Source: an uncultured Acidimicrobiales bacterium
GTDB lineage: Bacteria > Actinomycetota > Acidimicrobiia > Acidimicrobiales > UBA10347
Length of the DNA: 39,673 nt
Direction of reading: 5' to 3'
Assembly (NCBI GenBank): GCA_937941245.1
Contig: CALDYC010000068.1
Span: 1 to 39,673 of the forward strand
This document shows, in pieces, positions 31,290-39,193 of the stretch. The notes below the pieces were generated by a model. The model searched no databases. It was not told the DNA's origin and saw nothing but the letters and a program-made list of their open reading frames with translations. Position 1 is the first letter of the stretch, and every line of letters begins with the position of its first letter. The translations under genes were made by a program, and so were the position numbers.

Positions 31290-32263
31290 TGCGAATCTGG
31301 CAGGTCCACGAAATCGGCGACCCGTGGGACAACCTGCAGCTGGACGAGGTCGATGCACCAGTGGCTCGCGACGACGAAATCGTGATCGACGTCGAAGCAT
31401 GCGGCGTGGCGTTTCCAAATGTGTTGCAGGCCCAGGGCAAATACCAGGTCAAGATGACGCCGCCGTTCTCACCGGCAACTGAGGTCGCGGGAACCGTGGC
31501 ATCGGTCGGTAACCAGGTGAGCGGGTACCGCGTCGGCGACCGCGTCATGACCATGAGCGGCGCAGCGATCGCTGACCAGACCCGGGCAAAGGCCGACCAG
31601 GTGTTCTCGATTCCCGATGCGTTGAGCGCATCGCAGGCAACCGCATTGCTCGTCAACTACACAACAACCTGGTTCGCTTTGCACGAACGGGCCACATTGC
31701 AGCCTGGCGAGACGGTGCTGATTACCGCTGCCGCTGGCGGGGTTGGCAGTGCGGCAATCGATTTGGCCAAAGCCCAAGGTGCCACCGTCATTGCCGTTGC
31801 TGGTGGGCCCGACAAGGTTGCCCTCTGCCGCGAGATCGGTGCCGATCATGGCGTGGACTACCGGGCAACACCTGACTTTGTCGACGAGGTCCGCGAGCTT
31901 TCGGGTGGAGGCGTTGACGTCTGTTACGAGGTCGTGGGTGGCGACACGTTCCACCATGCCCGGCGCACTATGGCTTGGGGTGGTCGATTGCTGATTGTCG
32001 GCTTCGCCGGAGGCACCATTCCCGATTCGCCAATGAATCACGCATTGCTCAAGAATTACTCGATCGTCGGGGTGCACTGGGGTGCTTCGATCGCCCGAGA
32101 TCCGCAGTCGCTCGTGCGCCAACAACAGGCCCTGAGCGACCTTGCCAATGCCGGCAAGATCTCGCCTGCGCTCCACCCGCCGTACACGTTCGACGACGCT
32201 CCACAAGCGTTTTCGGATCTTGCGAACCGCAAGACCACGGGCAAAGTCGTCGTTCAACTCTGA
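31289..32263 (+). CDS. NADPH:quinone oxidoreductase-like MDR protein
   Basis: 324 residues of the medium-chain dehydrogenase/reductase superfamily, zinc-free quinone reductase branch. Seen: GVAFPNVLQAQGKYQVKMTPPFSPATEVAGTV (substrate-domain start), LITAAAGGVGSAAIDLAKAQGA (NADPH fold, AxxGGVGxxA), VCYEVVGGDTF, and HPPYTFDDAPQAFSDLANRKTTGKVVVQL at the end. No zinc cysteine cluster is present. It is coupled to FAH and may act in the same catabolic step series, which is inference. Confidence 0.9.
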   Translation: MRIWQVHEIGDPWDNLQLDEVDAPVARDDEIVIDVEACGVAFPNVLQAQGKYQVKMTPPFSPATEVAGTVASVGNQVSGYRVGDRVMTMSGAAIADQTRAKADQVFSIPDALSASQATALLVNYTTTWFALHERATLQPGETVLITAAAGGVGSAAIDLAKAQGATVIAVAGGPDKVALCREIGADHGVDYRATPDFVDEVRELSGGGVDVCYEVVGGDTFHHARRTMAWGGRLLIVGFAGGTIPDSPMNHALLKNYSIVGVHWGASIARDPQSLVRQQQALSDLANAGKISPALHPPYTFDDAPQAFSDLANRKTTGKVVVQL

Positions 32264-32312
32264 CGTTCGACCTAGCGGCTGATCGTCGAGCGATCAAACG
32301 CCAAAACGCGCA

Positions 32313-32356
32313 AACGCCGCCCCCGCCAACCGAATTCGGCTGACGAGGGCGGCGTT
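32313..32356. terminator. Hairpin terminator between convergent quinone reductase and fasciclin-OmpA genes
   Basis: Arms AACGCCGCCC (32313-32322) and GGGCGGCGTT (32347-32356) give a 10-bp stem. The 24-nt loop itself holds the palindrome CCGAATTCGG (32330-32339). It lies in the 104-bp gap between two stop codons. On the minus strand the stem is followed by TGCGCGTTTTGGCGTTTG, and on the plus strand by GACGAAAAGG. Confidence 0.65.
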
Positions 32357-32367
32357 GACGAAAAGGA

Positions 32368-33891
32368 TCAGCCAGCTTCGGTGAACTCGATGCGGCGATT
32401 CGCTTGCTTGTCAGCGTCGGTGAGCTCGGGGTCCACCAACAGTGCGGTTTCGCCGTAGCCGGTCTCGGTCAACGTCTCGGCGTCGACTCCTTGGCCAACC
32501 AAGTAGTCGCGTACCGATTCGGCACGGGCCTGGCTGAGTGCCTGGTTGCTGGCGGCGTCGCCATCAGAGTCGGTGTGCCCACCGATTTCAACGATCGTTC
32601 CGGCAGGCAGGTTCTTCAGCACTGCGGCGGCGTTGTTGAGGATGGTGGCCGACTCAGGACGGATCACGGCGCTAGAAACATCGAACTGGATTGGCTCGAG
32701 AGCGACCAATTCGTTGAGTGAACGCAGCTGCAGATCGGTTGGTACGAGCAGTCCATCGATGATGTGCACGATGCCGTTGTCGGTCTGCAGGTCTGCGGTG
32801 ATGACATTGATGCCACCGGGAAGCGTGTTGTCGCCGCTGATTGCCAGCGTGCGACCGCTCAGCGTCTCGAAGCGGGCTCCGGGAACGACCTCAGAGGCAG
32901 GGATCTCGCCGGCGACGACGTGGTACAGAACCGTGCTCTGAACGTCGGCCTCGTCGAAACTGGCCAGCGACTCGCCGGCTGCCTCGACTGCAGCGTTATT
33001 CGGAGCAAAGACCGTGAACGGACCAGCGTCAGGGTCGGCCAGCGTGGTGTCAAGACCGAGCTGGGTGACCAGAGCGGTGATGGACGACAGGTCGGCGGTC
33101 TCACCCGCCAGGCTGGCGATCGTCACAGGATCTGGAACCGGAGTCGGTTCTGGCGTTGGATCAGGTACCGGAGTTGGCTCTGGCGTTGGTTCCGGAGTCG
33201 GAGCTGGAGCCGCAGCCTCTTCAATCTCTGGCTCTGGTGTTGGCTCAGCTTCGGCCACCTCAACAGGAACCGGAAGCACGCCATCGATTGTGTGCACGAT
33301 GCCGTTTGCGGTCTCGATGTCGGCGTCTTCGATTTCGACGGCACCGTTGATCAGTTCATCGTCATCGAAGGTGAGTTCGTACCCGTCGATCGTGGTGACC
33401 GTTCCCTCATCGAGAAGTTCGCTGAGGGTGTACTCACCCTCGACGATGTGGGTGACTGCAGCCGACGATGCGTCGTCATCGCTGAAGTCATCAATTACGT
33501 CATCGACGTCATCGACGTCCATGCTGTCGCCCAGGTCGTCCCAGGCACCATTGGTTGGAGCGAAGACGGTGTAGGGGCCTGCGGACTCGTTACCAAGGTC
33601 GCTGTTGATCTCGGCCCGTTCGAACAAGGTGTCGGTGCGTGAAAGGTCACCGTCGTCGCTCAACACCTCATCGATTGTGAGATCGGCTGTTGCGGCACCA
33701 CCGAGGCCGGCCGCCCCGGCCGCGCTGTCGGCCAAATCGCCACATCGAGAGCCGAAGAAGAACAATCCGGCAAGGATGGCGACTACGGCCAAACCGAGCC
33801 AAAGAATTTGTTCGTCCGAGGAGCGACCCCATTCAGGGACCAGCTTGTCGCGATCGTCGCCACCGGCGAAGCTGTCGTCGTCATATGTCAT
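32368..33891 (-). CDS. Membrane-anchored fasciclin-fasciclin-OmpA fusion protein
   Basis: 507 residues. Residues 1-28 are an acidic cytoplasmic start and 29-47 a membrane helix. FAS1 domain one spans about 68-208 (YTVFAPTNGAWDDL, IVHTIDGVLPVP) with a very acidic insert (DVDDVDDVIDDFSDDD). 215-256 is a Pro/Thr/Glu linker. FAS1 domain two is about 258-386 (FTVFAPNNAAVEAAG, LYHVVAGEIPASEVVPG, GIVHIIDGLLVP). The OmpA domain is 395-507 (IQFDVSSAVIRPES, IGGHTDSDGDAASNQALSQARAESVRDYL, GYGET, ANRRIEF), with the peptidoglycan-binding Asp and Arg present. OmpA should bind peptidoglycan while FAS1 domains mediate adhesion or protein contacts. No clear ribosome site. Confidence 0.92.
   Translation of the reverse strand: MTYDDDSFAGGDDRDKLVPEWGRSSDEQILWLGLAVVAILAGLFFFGSRCGDLADSAAGAAGLGGAATADLTIDEVLSDDGDLSRTDTLFERAEINSDLGNESAGPYTVFAPTNGAWDDLGDSMDVDDVDDVIDDFSDDDASSAAVTHIVEGEYTLSELLDEGTVTTIDGYELTFDDDELINGAVEIEDADIETANGIVHTIDGVLPVPVEVAEAEPTPEPEIEEAAAPAPTPEPTPEPTPVPDPTPEPTPVPDPVTIASLAGETADLSSITALVTQLGLDTTLADPDAGPFTVFAPNNAAVEAAGESLASFDEADVQSTVLYHVVAGEIPASEVVPGARFETLSGRTLAISGDNTLPGGINVITADLQTDNGIVHIIDGLLVPTDLQLRSLNELVALEPIQFDVSSAVIRPESATILNNAAAVLKNLPAGTIVEIGGHTDSDGDAASNQALSQARAESVRDYLVGQGVDAETLTETGYGETALLVDPELTDADKQANRRIEFTEAG
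33134..33193 (-). repeat. 30-bp tandem repeat encoding Pro/Thr/Glu linker
   Basis: Two 30-bp units (33134-33163 and 33164-33193, a few mismatches) encode the ten-residue PDPTPEPTPV-type unit between the two fasciclin domains. Shorter related pieces follow to about 33207. The in-frame unit could let linker length vary between strains. Confidence 0.8.
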
Positions 33892-34019
33892 CGAGTGAGA
33901 GCCCTTTGATGCTGTGCGTACAGGTATGCGGTCTTTCGACGCACCAGCTTGCCCGAAAGTCGCGCCGTTGAGCTACTTGATGCAAGATCCGTTGCACTTT
34001 GCCCTGTCAGACTGAGCTT

Positions 34020-34415
34020 GTGTCGAACCAACGGAACGCTACGAACGCCCATCTTCTTTCGCCGGACGTTCCCGCAGATTGCGACCTTTGCACAGCAGCC
34101 CGCTTCACCCATTGGTATCACGAAGACCACATCTGCTGGGTCGCCGATTGCGAAGCATGTGCGGTCCCCATGGTGGTCTGGAAGCGCCATGGCACCGATC
34201 CCTCACCAGGCGATATCGATCACATGATCGCTGCGCTCACGGCTGCAGCCCAGACGCGTTTCGGGATCGAACCGTTCAGCGTCGACCGCGATATGCGAAC
34301 GATTCCTGATCATTGGCATGCTCATGCCCGCGACGAACAGTGGTGGCCGCTTCGGTTTGAGCGGTACATGTCCCGCTACACCGGTATCGGGACCGAACGG
34401 GTTGAGAGGACTTGA
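34020..34415 (+). CDS. HIT-like protein with two CxxC pairs
   Basis: 131 residues from GTG 34020. CDLC at 21-24 and CEAC at 44-47 could bind zinc. The C-terminal part has DHWHAHAR, which matches the histidine triad HxHxH of HIT nucleotide hydrolases. The strand YHEDHICWVADC and the VVWKRHGTDPSPGDIDHMIAALTAAA helix fit a HIT half-barrel with its helix. HIT proteins cleave nucleoside phosphoramidates and dinucleotides. I would place it as a diverged HIT member with moderate confidence. An ATG-type start is not available nearby; the track's 33999 start adds seven residues. Confidence 0.6.
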   Translation: MSNQRNATNAHLLSPDVPADCDLCTAARFTHWYHEDHICWVADCEACAVPMVVWKRHGTDPSPGDIDHMIAALTAAAQTRFGIEPFSVDRDMRTIPDHWHAHARDEQWWPLRFERYMSRYTGIGTERVERT

Positions 34416-34419
34416 GTGG

Positions 34420-34668
34420 TTAGTCGTCTTTCAAGGCAACGGCGTTTGGGGTTACGTTCATCTTCGGCTCGTAGGCCGCAGCGACAACTCCTGTTGCCTC
34501 ACCTTGCTGGCTCACCCGCAGTTGAGCAGCGCATGCAGTGCATGGCCCATAGAACTCGGCCGCTACAACCTGGTTACAGCGCGGACACGGGAATGCCGTG
34601 AGATCGAACGCCTGATCCCGGGCCGGAAACACGATTGGTTCTCGCGGCGCTGCCGGTGGGTTGCTCAT
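34420..34668 (-). CDS. Small zinc-ribbon protein linked to DUF3501
   Basis: 82 residues. A Pro-rich start (MSNPPAAPREPIVFPARDQ) leads to FPCPRCNQVVAAEFYGPCTACAAQLR, a zinc ribbon with two CxxC knuckles 15 residues apart. A 35-residue tail follows. The ATG at 34668 overlaps the DUF3501 stop by four bases (ATGA), so it is the last gene of the iron-sulfur/DUF3501 operon. I know no name for it. Convergent with the HIT-like gene, 4 bp apart. Confidence 0.75.
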   Translation of the reverse strand: MSNPPAAPREPIVFPARDQAFDLTAFPCPRCNQVVAAEFYGPCTACAAQLRVSQQGEATGVVAAAYEPKMNVTPNAVALKDD

Positions 34669-35222
34669 ACCGAGAGGTCCAGGGCCAGCGCGGCTTGCTG
34701 GTCGCTGGTCAGTGCCACTTCGCAAGCCAAGTCGGCAAAGTCGGTGCCGACCGACACCGGTGTGCGCCCGGCGACGGCGAAACGCAGGTACTGCACTGCG
34801 CTGATTCGATCGTCGCCTACCTGTGCGGGATCAAACGAGGCATAGACCTTGTCGCCATTGTCGAGAACGACGTAGAGGTAGTCCTGAAGTCCGAGCCATT
34901 GGGTGAGTAACGGTTTGCGATCTGCTTCGTTCTCGATACCGATCAGCAACACACAGCCGAGGTCACCTGGGTCGCCCAGGATCGAGTTGTATGTCTCGAT
35001 CTCGTTGAGAATGTCCGCCTCGCGAACTATGCGCTCGGTTCGAATGATCTCCTGGATCTGATACCGGAGCGTCTCTCGGTTCTCGAAGAGGAACGTGAGG
35101 TATTTGTTGAGGTGTACCCGCCGAAGCTCTTTCGCTGCGAAGACCTTTTCGCGGGTGATTGCGCGAGTGTCCTCGTAGGTGGCGTAGTCAACAATTTCGC
35201 TTCGTTCAACAAGTCTGGCCAT
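34665..35222 (-). CDS. DUF3501 family protein
   Basis: 185 residues matching DUF3501: an N-terminal helix with YEDTRAITREKVFAAKELRRVHL, then FLFENRETLRYQIQEIIRTERI (the family hallmark) and EIETYNSILGDPGDLGCVLLIGIENE. Function is unknown. The family is repeatedly found beside a rubrerythrin and a CCG-domain iron-sulfur protein, as here, so a role in peroxide or redox homeostasis is likely. GAGG lies 7 nt before the ATG, and the gene follows the iron-sulfur gene by 17 bp. Confidence 0.85.
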   Translation of the reverse strand: MARLVERSEIVDYATYEDTRAITREKVFAAKELRRVHLNKYLTFLFENRETLRYQIQEIIRTERIVREADILNEIETYNSILGDPGDLGCVLLIGIENEADRKPLLTQWLGLQDYLYVVLDNGDKVYASFDPAQVGDDRISAVQYLRFAVAGRTPVSVGTDFADLACEVALTSDQQAALALDLSV

Positions 35223-35239
35223 GGTGAATCCTCGTCTGA

Positions 35240-36607
35240 TCAGGCGGTTGCGGTGGGTTCGGTGGTGATCGGCGTCGGGAAGCCGTCGGGCTCATAGGCA
35301 CGGGCTAGCACGCTCATGGGGTGCATAGGCTTGCGTCCGGCGTGCTGTTGGAACTGGATCGCTGCAAGTGGACACTCGGTGGCCCAAACCTCGGACTTTT
35401 CAACGGATTTGAGCCCGTCGAATGCCTTTTTGCCGATGCGCACGGACACTTCGTATCCCTCAAGTTTCATCGCATAGGTGCCGTCGTGACCGCAGCACTC
35501 CATCGTCATCTTGGTCTTGACGCCAGGGATCTTCTTGATCAGATCTCGGCCCTTGAAGCCCACCGCCTGGGCTCGCAGGTGACACGGAGCGTGATACGCG
35601 ACTTCGTCGCCCGGTGTCGACTTGAAGTCGCTGTTGAATCGGTTCTCGTCACGCAGTTCCCACAGAAATTCAGCGGGATCGCTGGTGGCTTCGGCGATCT
35701 CGGCAACGGCTTGTCTGTCTTCGGTCGCCGCAATTTCGGACCATTCGCGTCGCAGCATCATGGCGCAGGTCGGGTTGATTGCCAGGACCCGCTTGCCGGC
35801 CCGCACATGCGGGATCAGCCGCTCGACGTTGTGCGCAATATTCGCTCGGGCCTTGTCGAGGTCCCCAGACTCCCATGCGGGCATGCCACAACACAGCAGA
35901 CCCTTCTCGCATGTCAGCTCGACACCGTTGTGTTGCATGACGGCAACGGTGTCGTGACCGATCTCTGGTTCGTTGTGTTCGACAAAGCAGGTCTGGAACA
36001 GCACCGCCTCGCCAGTTGTCGGATCGTCGCTGATCAGACCTTGTTTTTGCGCCCACTTCTCAAAGTTCTCTTTGGCGAACTCGGGCAGCAACTTGTCGCG
36101 GTGGATACCGATCGATTTTTCGACAACGATGCGGGCGGGGCCCTGTTTGTTCACCCAGTTGGCGAGCCCGCCGGTCGCTCGGACGGCGACCCCGAGCCGA
36201 TCCGGGTCACCAAGAAGCTTGTCTCGCTTTGAGACCCCTTCGACTCGCGCTCGCTGGGCCTTGAATCGGTGGACCATGCGGGGGAAGTCGAGCTGATATT
36301 CGTGCTCGTCGCGGACGGTGTACGGGCATTGCACTTCGCAGAGCTTGCACTGGAAGCACTCGTCCATAACCTGGCTGGTTTCGGCGGCGGTGACTTTGGT
36401 GACGTCGCCGTCGTGTCGATCGTCGAGGAAGGAAAACAGCGACGGAAAACTGTCGCAGTATTTGAAGCACATACGACAGCCGTGGCAGATCTCGAAGGTT
36501 CGAGTGATCTCTTTTTGGAGCGCGGCCGGGTCCCAATAGACAGGGTCGGCCGTGTCGTAGCTCAAGCCGTCAGTCGGCGAGTAGGAGATCGGTCCGTCAG
36601 ATGCCAC
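35240..36607 (-). CDS. CCG-domain iron-sulfur oxidoreductase (GlpC/HdrD-like)
   Basis: 455 residues. Two [4Fe-4S] ferredoxin motifs, CHGCRMCFKYC (about 41-51) and CFQCKLCEVQCP (about 84-95), precede two CCG domains: TCFVEHNEP to GLLCCGMP, and APCHLRAQAVG to ECCGHDGTYAM. This is the layout of the anaerobic glycerol-3-phosphate dehydrogenase subunit C and heterodisulfide reductase D. CCG domains can hold a noncubane cluster that handles disulfides. Here the neighbours are rubrerythrin and DUF3501, not GlpAB, so electron transfer for peroxide reduction is likelier than glycerol metabolism. Starts GTG at 36607 with GAGGAA upstream. Confidence 0.87.
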   Translation of the reverse strand: MASDGPISYSPTDGLSYDTADPVYWDPAALQKEITRTFEICHGCRMCFKYCDSFPSLFSFLDDRHDGDVTKVTAAETSQVMDECFQCKLCEVQCPYTVRDEHEYQLDFPRMVHRFKAQRARVEGVSKRDKLLGDPDRLGVAVRATGGLANWVNKQGPARIVVEKSIGIHRDKLLPEFAKENFEKWAQKQGLISDDPTTGEAVLFQTCFVEHNEPEIGHDTVAVMQHNGVELTCEKGLLCCGMPAWESGDLDKARANIAHNVERLIPHVRAGKRVLAINPTCAMMLRREWSEIAATEDRQAVAEIAEATSDPAEFLWELRDENRFNSDFKSTPGDEVAYHAPCHLRAQAVGFKGRDLIKKIPGVKTKMTMECCGHDGTYAMKLEGYEVSVRIGKKAFDGLKSVEKSEVWATECPLAAIQFQQHAGRKPMHPMSVLARAYEPDGFPTPITTEPTATA

Positions 36608-36710
36608 GGTTCCTCACAGAGTTCGGGGTTCGATGATCAGGTAGTTCAGGCAACCACGCGCAACCAAGGTGGCCCAGCGCGCATTGTGACTCGGGCCGAG
36701 ATATGGCAAA

Positions 36711-36750
36711 AGGGGCGCCGCTGGCACACTTTCTGCCCGCAGACGCCCCT
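36711..36750 (-). terminator. Possible terminator/attenuator after rubrerythrin gene
   Basis: On the minus strand AGGGGCG (36750-36744) and CGCCCCT (36717-36711) form the base of a hairpin. The stem extends imperfectly inward and is followed by TTTTGCC. It lies 22 bp after the rubrerythrin stop and before the iron-sulfur gene, so it could lower downstream expression. Confidence 0.55.
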
Positions 36751-36772
36751 CTCACAAAATCATGCGTGGTGT

Positions 36773-37192
36773 TCAGCCAAGGGTGTCGAGCATTTCCTGG
36801 AAGCGCCCGGCGTGAGCCTTTTCGGCCTTGGCGAGAGTTTCAAACCAGTCGGCGATTTCGGTGAAACCTTCGTCGCGTGCGGTGGCCGCCATACCTGGGT
36901 ACATCTCGGTGTACTCGTGGGTCTCGCCAGCAACGGCTGCTTTGAGGTTCTCTTCGGTGTCGCCGATTGGCTCACCTGTTGCCGGGTCGCCAACGACCTT
37001 GAGGTAGTCGAGGTGGCCGTGGGCATGGCCGGTTTCGCCTTCGGCGGTTTCGCGGAAGTTTGATGCGATTGCTGGATAGCCCTCGATGTCAGCAACCTTT
37101 GCGAAATAGAGGTAGCGACGGTTGGCCTGGGACTCGCCAGCGAAGGCGGCCTTGAGGTTCTCGTGGGTTCCGGTTCCTGCCAGATCGGTCAT
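36773..37192 (-). CDS. Rubrerythrin-type diiron protein without rubredoxin domain
   Basis: 139 residues. The four-helix bundle carries the diiron ligands: [15 protein letters not shown] (first Glu), [13 protein letters not shown] (ExxH-type), [17 protein letters not shown], and [12 protein letters not shown] (second ExxH). Rubrerythrins reduce hydrogen peroxide. The usual C-terminal rubredoxin domain (CPxCG) is absent, so electrons must come from a separate protein, perhaps the iron-sulfur protein encoded next. ATG 37192 has an excellent AAGGAG ribosome site 5 nt away. The track start at 37351 is not supported. Confidence 0.92.
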   Translation of the reverse strand: MTDLAGTGTHENLKAAFAGESQANRRYLYFAKVADIEGYPAIASNFRETAEGETGHAHGHLDYLKVVGDPATGEPIGDTEENLKAAVAGETHEYTEMYPGMAATARDEGFTEIADWFETLAKAEKAHAGRFQEMLDTLG

Positions 37193-37210
37193 GCGAACTC
37201 CTTGGTGATC

Positions 37211-37231
37211 GTGGAGATGTTCGCTCTCCAC
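37211..37231. promoter_or_regulatory. Inverted repeat overlapping rubrerythrin promoter
   Basis: Arms GTGGAGA and TCTCCAC with a 7-bp centre. On the minus strand a TACTGT -10-like hexamer (37235-37230) overlaps the repeat edge by two bases, so a bound regulator would block the start point. Candidate operator for the redox module. Confidence 0.45.
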
Positions 37232-37360
37232 AGTAGCTGTGCGCTGATTGCCATCGGCCCAGCGAACGGGAGATTTTTTCGTTGATGACGCGTCGCGCCG
37301 TTCGCCGGGATCAAGAACGCGGGTGCGCAGCAGCACTACCCTCAAGGCCATGGAGATGTC

Positions 37361-37660
37361 ATGTATCCAACGGTGACGATCCGTCAGCGTGATCGAGCAG
37401 TTCTGTACGTCACGATCGTCGAGCCTCTGATGATCGGCAGAGACTGTGATGGCCTGCTTTTGGCCGACGAGAAGATCTCACGGCAGCATGTACGACTCAC
37501 GCCGCAGGGCAACAACCTGCTCGTTGTTGACCTCGGAAGCACGAACGGCAGCTTCGTTGACCGAGTGCGGGTGACCGGCGAAACGCTGATGACTCCGGGC
37601 ATCGATCTTCAGATCGGCGACACCATCATCCGCGTCGAAGCGGTGCCGCACGCTGTATAG
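37361..37660 (+). CDS. FHA-domain protein
   Basis: 99 residues, nearly all one FHA (phosphothreonine-binding) domain: MIGRDCDGLLLADEKISRQHVRL and NNLLVVDLGSTNGSFVDRVRV. The Arg of GR, SRxH, and the NG pair that contact phosphothreonine are all present. It is a stand-alone adaptor, so its partner kinase or target must be elsewhere. GGAG lies 5 nt before the ATG at 37361. An 8-codon ATG reading frame (37350-37376, MEMSCIQR) overlaps the start in another frame. Confidence 0.88.
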   Translation: MYPTVTIRQRDRAVLYVTIVEPLMIGRDCDGLLLADEKISRQHVRLTPQGNNLLVVDLGSTNGSFVDRVRVTGETLMTPGIDLQIGDTIIRVEAVPHAV

Positions 37661-37702
37661 CCGCCTTCGTCGAATCGTCGAATCTGACGGCCGATCAGTT
37701 GG

Positions 37703-37897
37703 TTATTCAGTCAGTTCGATTGCGTACTCGGGGCAGTTGTCGACACAAAGTTGTGCCTTTTCGTGCAACTCAGCGGGAACCTCTCCGTCGACAAGCAGCA
37801 CCGCGTAGCCCTCATCGTCGACATCGAACAGCTCGGGGGCGAGCATGTAACAACGGTTGTGCCCCTGGCAGAGTTCTCGGCTGTACTTGATCTTCAT
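37703..37897 (-). CDS. P450-associated ferredoxin (CxxHxxC type)
   Basis: 64 residues. The cluster motif CQGHNRC has His where a fourth Cys would be, and CVDNCPEYAIEL supplies the remaining ligands. This is the 3Fe-4S-type ferredoxin found beside P450s in mycobacteria and Streptomyces. It lies 35 bp downstream of the P450 on the same strand, with GGGGAGA before the ATG. It should deliver electrons to the P450. A reductase partner could be the FNR fusion at 5304-7058, which is a guess. Confidence 0.92.
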   Translation of the reverse strand: MKIKYSRELCQGHNRCYMLAPELFDVDDEGYAVLLVDGEVPAELHEKAQLCVDNCPEYAIELTE

Positions 37898-37932
37898 CGG
37901 TTCTCCCCTGGTGACTCTGGATACACGTTAGG

Positions 37933-39156
37933 TCAGCGGGTGACGCGGATAGGAAGTTCGCGAGGCCCACGGATCTGGCCGGTCGAGAACCGCACGGCTT
38001 CGGGGTCAACAAGTTCGAATTCATCGATGCGTTCAACAAACACGTCGAGGGCAACGGCGAGTTCCATGCGGGCGAGGTTCGAGCCGAGACATCGGTGAAT
38101 GCCCAATCCAAACGCACCGTGGCGGTTCTTTTGACGGTCGATGATGAACGTGTCGGCATCATCGAAAGCTTCGGGATCACGGTTCGCAGCCGGAAATGGA
38201 AGTAGGACCCAGTCGCCTTGCTTCATCGGGCATCCACGAAGTTCATGATCCTGGGCAACCAGCCGAGCCATCGTCACCGGCGCATAGAAACGAAGGAACT
38301 CTTCCTGGGCGAACGGCCGGATCTCAGGTTCGTCCCGATACCGCTTGAGGTCATCGGGGTTCTGAGCCAGATGCCACAACGACGAGCCGATCGCCGACCA
38401 CGTAGTGTCGATACCAGCGATCAGCAGCAGGATCACCGTTCCCCGGACGTGTTCATCTGACAGTTTTTCGCCGTACAGCTCGACCCGCAGCAGGTGGTCG
38501 ATCAAGTCGCCTTCGGGTTTCGGGTCGGCCTTGTGCTTGTCGATCTGGGCATCGAGGTAGACCTCGATGCTGTCTTCGTCGGCGACGTCATGGTCGACCG
38601 GGTTCTCGACGATTTGATGAATGAAGCGTCGGAAGATGTCGCCGTCTTCGGGTGGTAAACCCAGCATTTTGGCAATGACTCGCACCGGGATGCTCTGGGC
38701 GTAATCGACAGCTGCGTCAAACACGCCGTCGTTGGCCTGGGCCTTGGCGAGTGCATCGTCGAGCAAGTCGTTGCAAAACTGGCGAGCAAACGGTGTGATC
38801 TCGTTGATTACCTTTGGCGCAAATGGGGCCAGAAGCAGCCGACGAGCGTCAGCATGAAACGGCGGGTCGCTCGTGATCGGAGGGGCACCGCCGATGGGCG
38901 CCGGCATCGATTCGTCCTCGACCGCCGATACGACGACTCGTTGACTGGTGTAATTGCCGTCGTCGTTCGCAGCGATTGCCGCGATGTCGTCGTGGCGCGT
39001 CGGGAGCCACATGCCACCAAACCGTTCCGAATGAGCGACCGGACAGGTCGTTCGCAGCTCGTCCCAGATTGCGGGAGCGTTCGCTCCGTAATCGGGATGA
39101 GAGTGATCAAAGTCAGTGGCCCAATCGGCTACCGGTTCCTTGACAAGATCTTCCAT
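37933..39156 (-). CDS. Cytochrome P450
   Basis: 407 residues, bacterial class I P450. The I-helix oxygen-activation motif is LLIAGIDTTWSA, the K-helix ExxR is EEFLR, and the heme loop is FGLGIHRCLGSNLAR with the Cys thiolate. The B-helix region (FGGMWLPTRHDDIAAIA) and ITSDPPFHADARRLL are typical of soluble CYPs. The ATG at 39156 has GGGGAAG upstream; the track start is a TTG at 39168 and less likely. Substrate unknown. The operon with the ferredoxin is clear. An inverted repeat lies 21 bp upstream of the start codon. Confidence 0.95.
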   Translation of the reverse strand: MEDLVKEPVADWATDFDHSHPDYGANAPAIWDELRTTCPVAHSERFGGMWLPTRHDDIAAIAANDDGNYTSQRVVVSAVEDESMPAPIGGAPPITSDPPFHADARRLLLAPFAPKVINEITPFARQFCNDLLDDALAKAQANDGVFDAAVDYAQSIPVRVIAKMLGLPPEDGDIFRRFIHQIVENPVDHDVADEDSIEVYLDAQIDKHKADPKPEGDLIDHLLRVELYGEKLSDEHVRGTVILLLIAGIDTTWSAIGSSLWHLAQNPDDLKRYRDEPEIRPFAQEEFLRFYAPVTMARLVAQDHELRGCPMKQGDWVLLPFPAANRDPEAFDDADTFIIDRQKNRHGAFGLGIHRCLGSNLARMELAVALDVFVERIDEFELVDPEAVRFSTGQIRGPRELPIRVTR

Positions 39157-39176
39157 CGGCTTCCCCAATAACGTCG

Positions 39177-39193
39177 GCTATTGGCACAATAGC
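39177..39193. promoter_or_regulatory. Inverted repeat upstream of P450, possible operator
   Basis: GCTATTG-GCA-CAATAGC, a perfect 7-bp-arm palindrome. It is nested inside wider CCCAAT (39164-39169) and ATTGGG (39198-39203) arms whose centre is offset by about 1.5 bp. The 17-bp length and its place in the 118-bp gap suit a TetR-type regulator. Confidence 0.45.

Noticed and set aside
32764-33642. 292-residue plus-strand ORF
   Set aside because: Antisense to the fasciclin-OmpA gene. Its composition (Val/Asp/Trp/Arg repeats such as RSWLWRW) mirrors the Pro-rich linker.
35321-36232. 303-residue plus-strand ORF
   Set aside because: Antisense of the CCG iron-sulfur protein, whose eight ferredoxin cysteines are on the minus strand.
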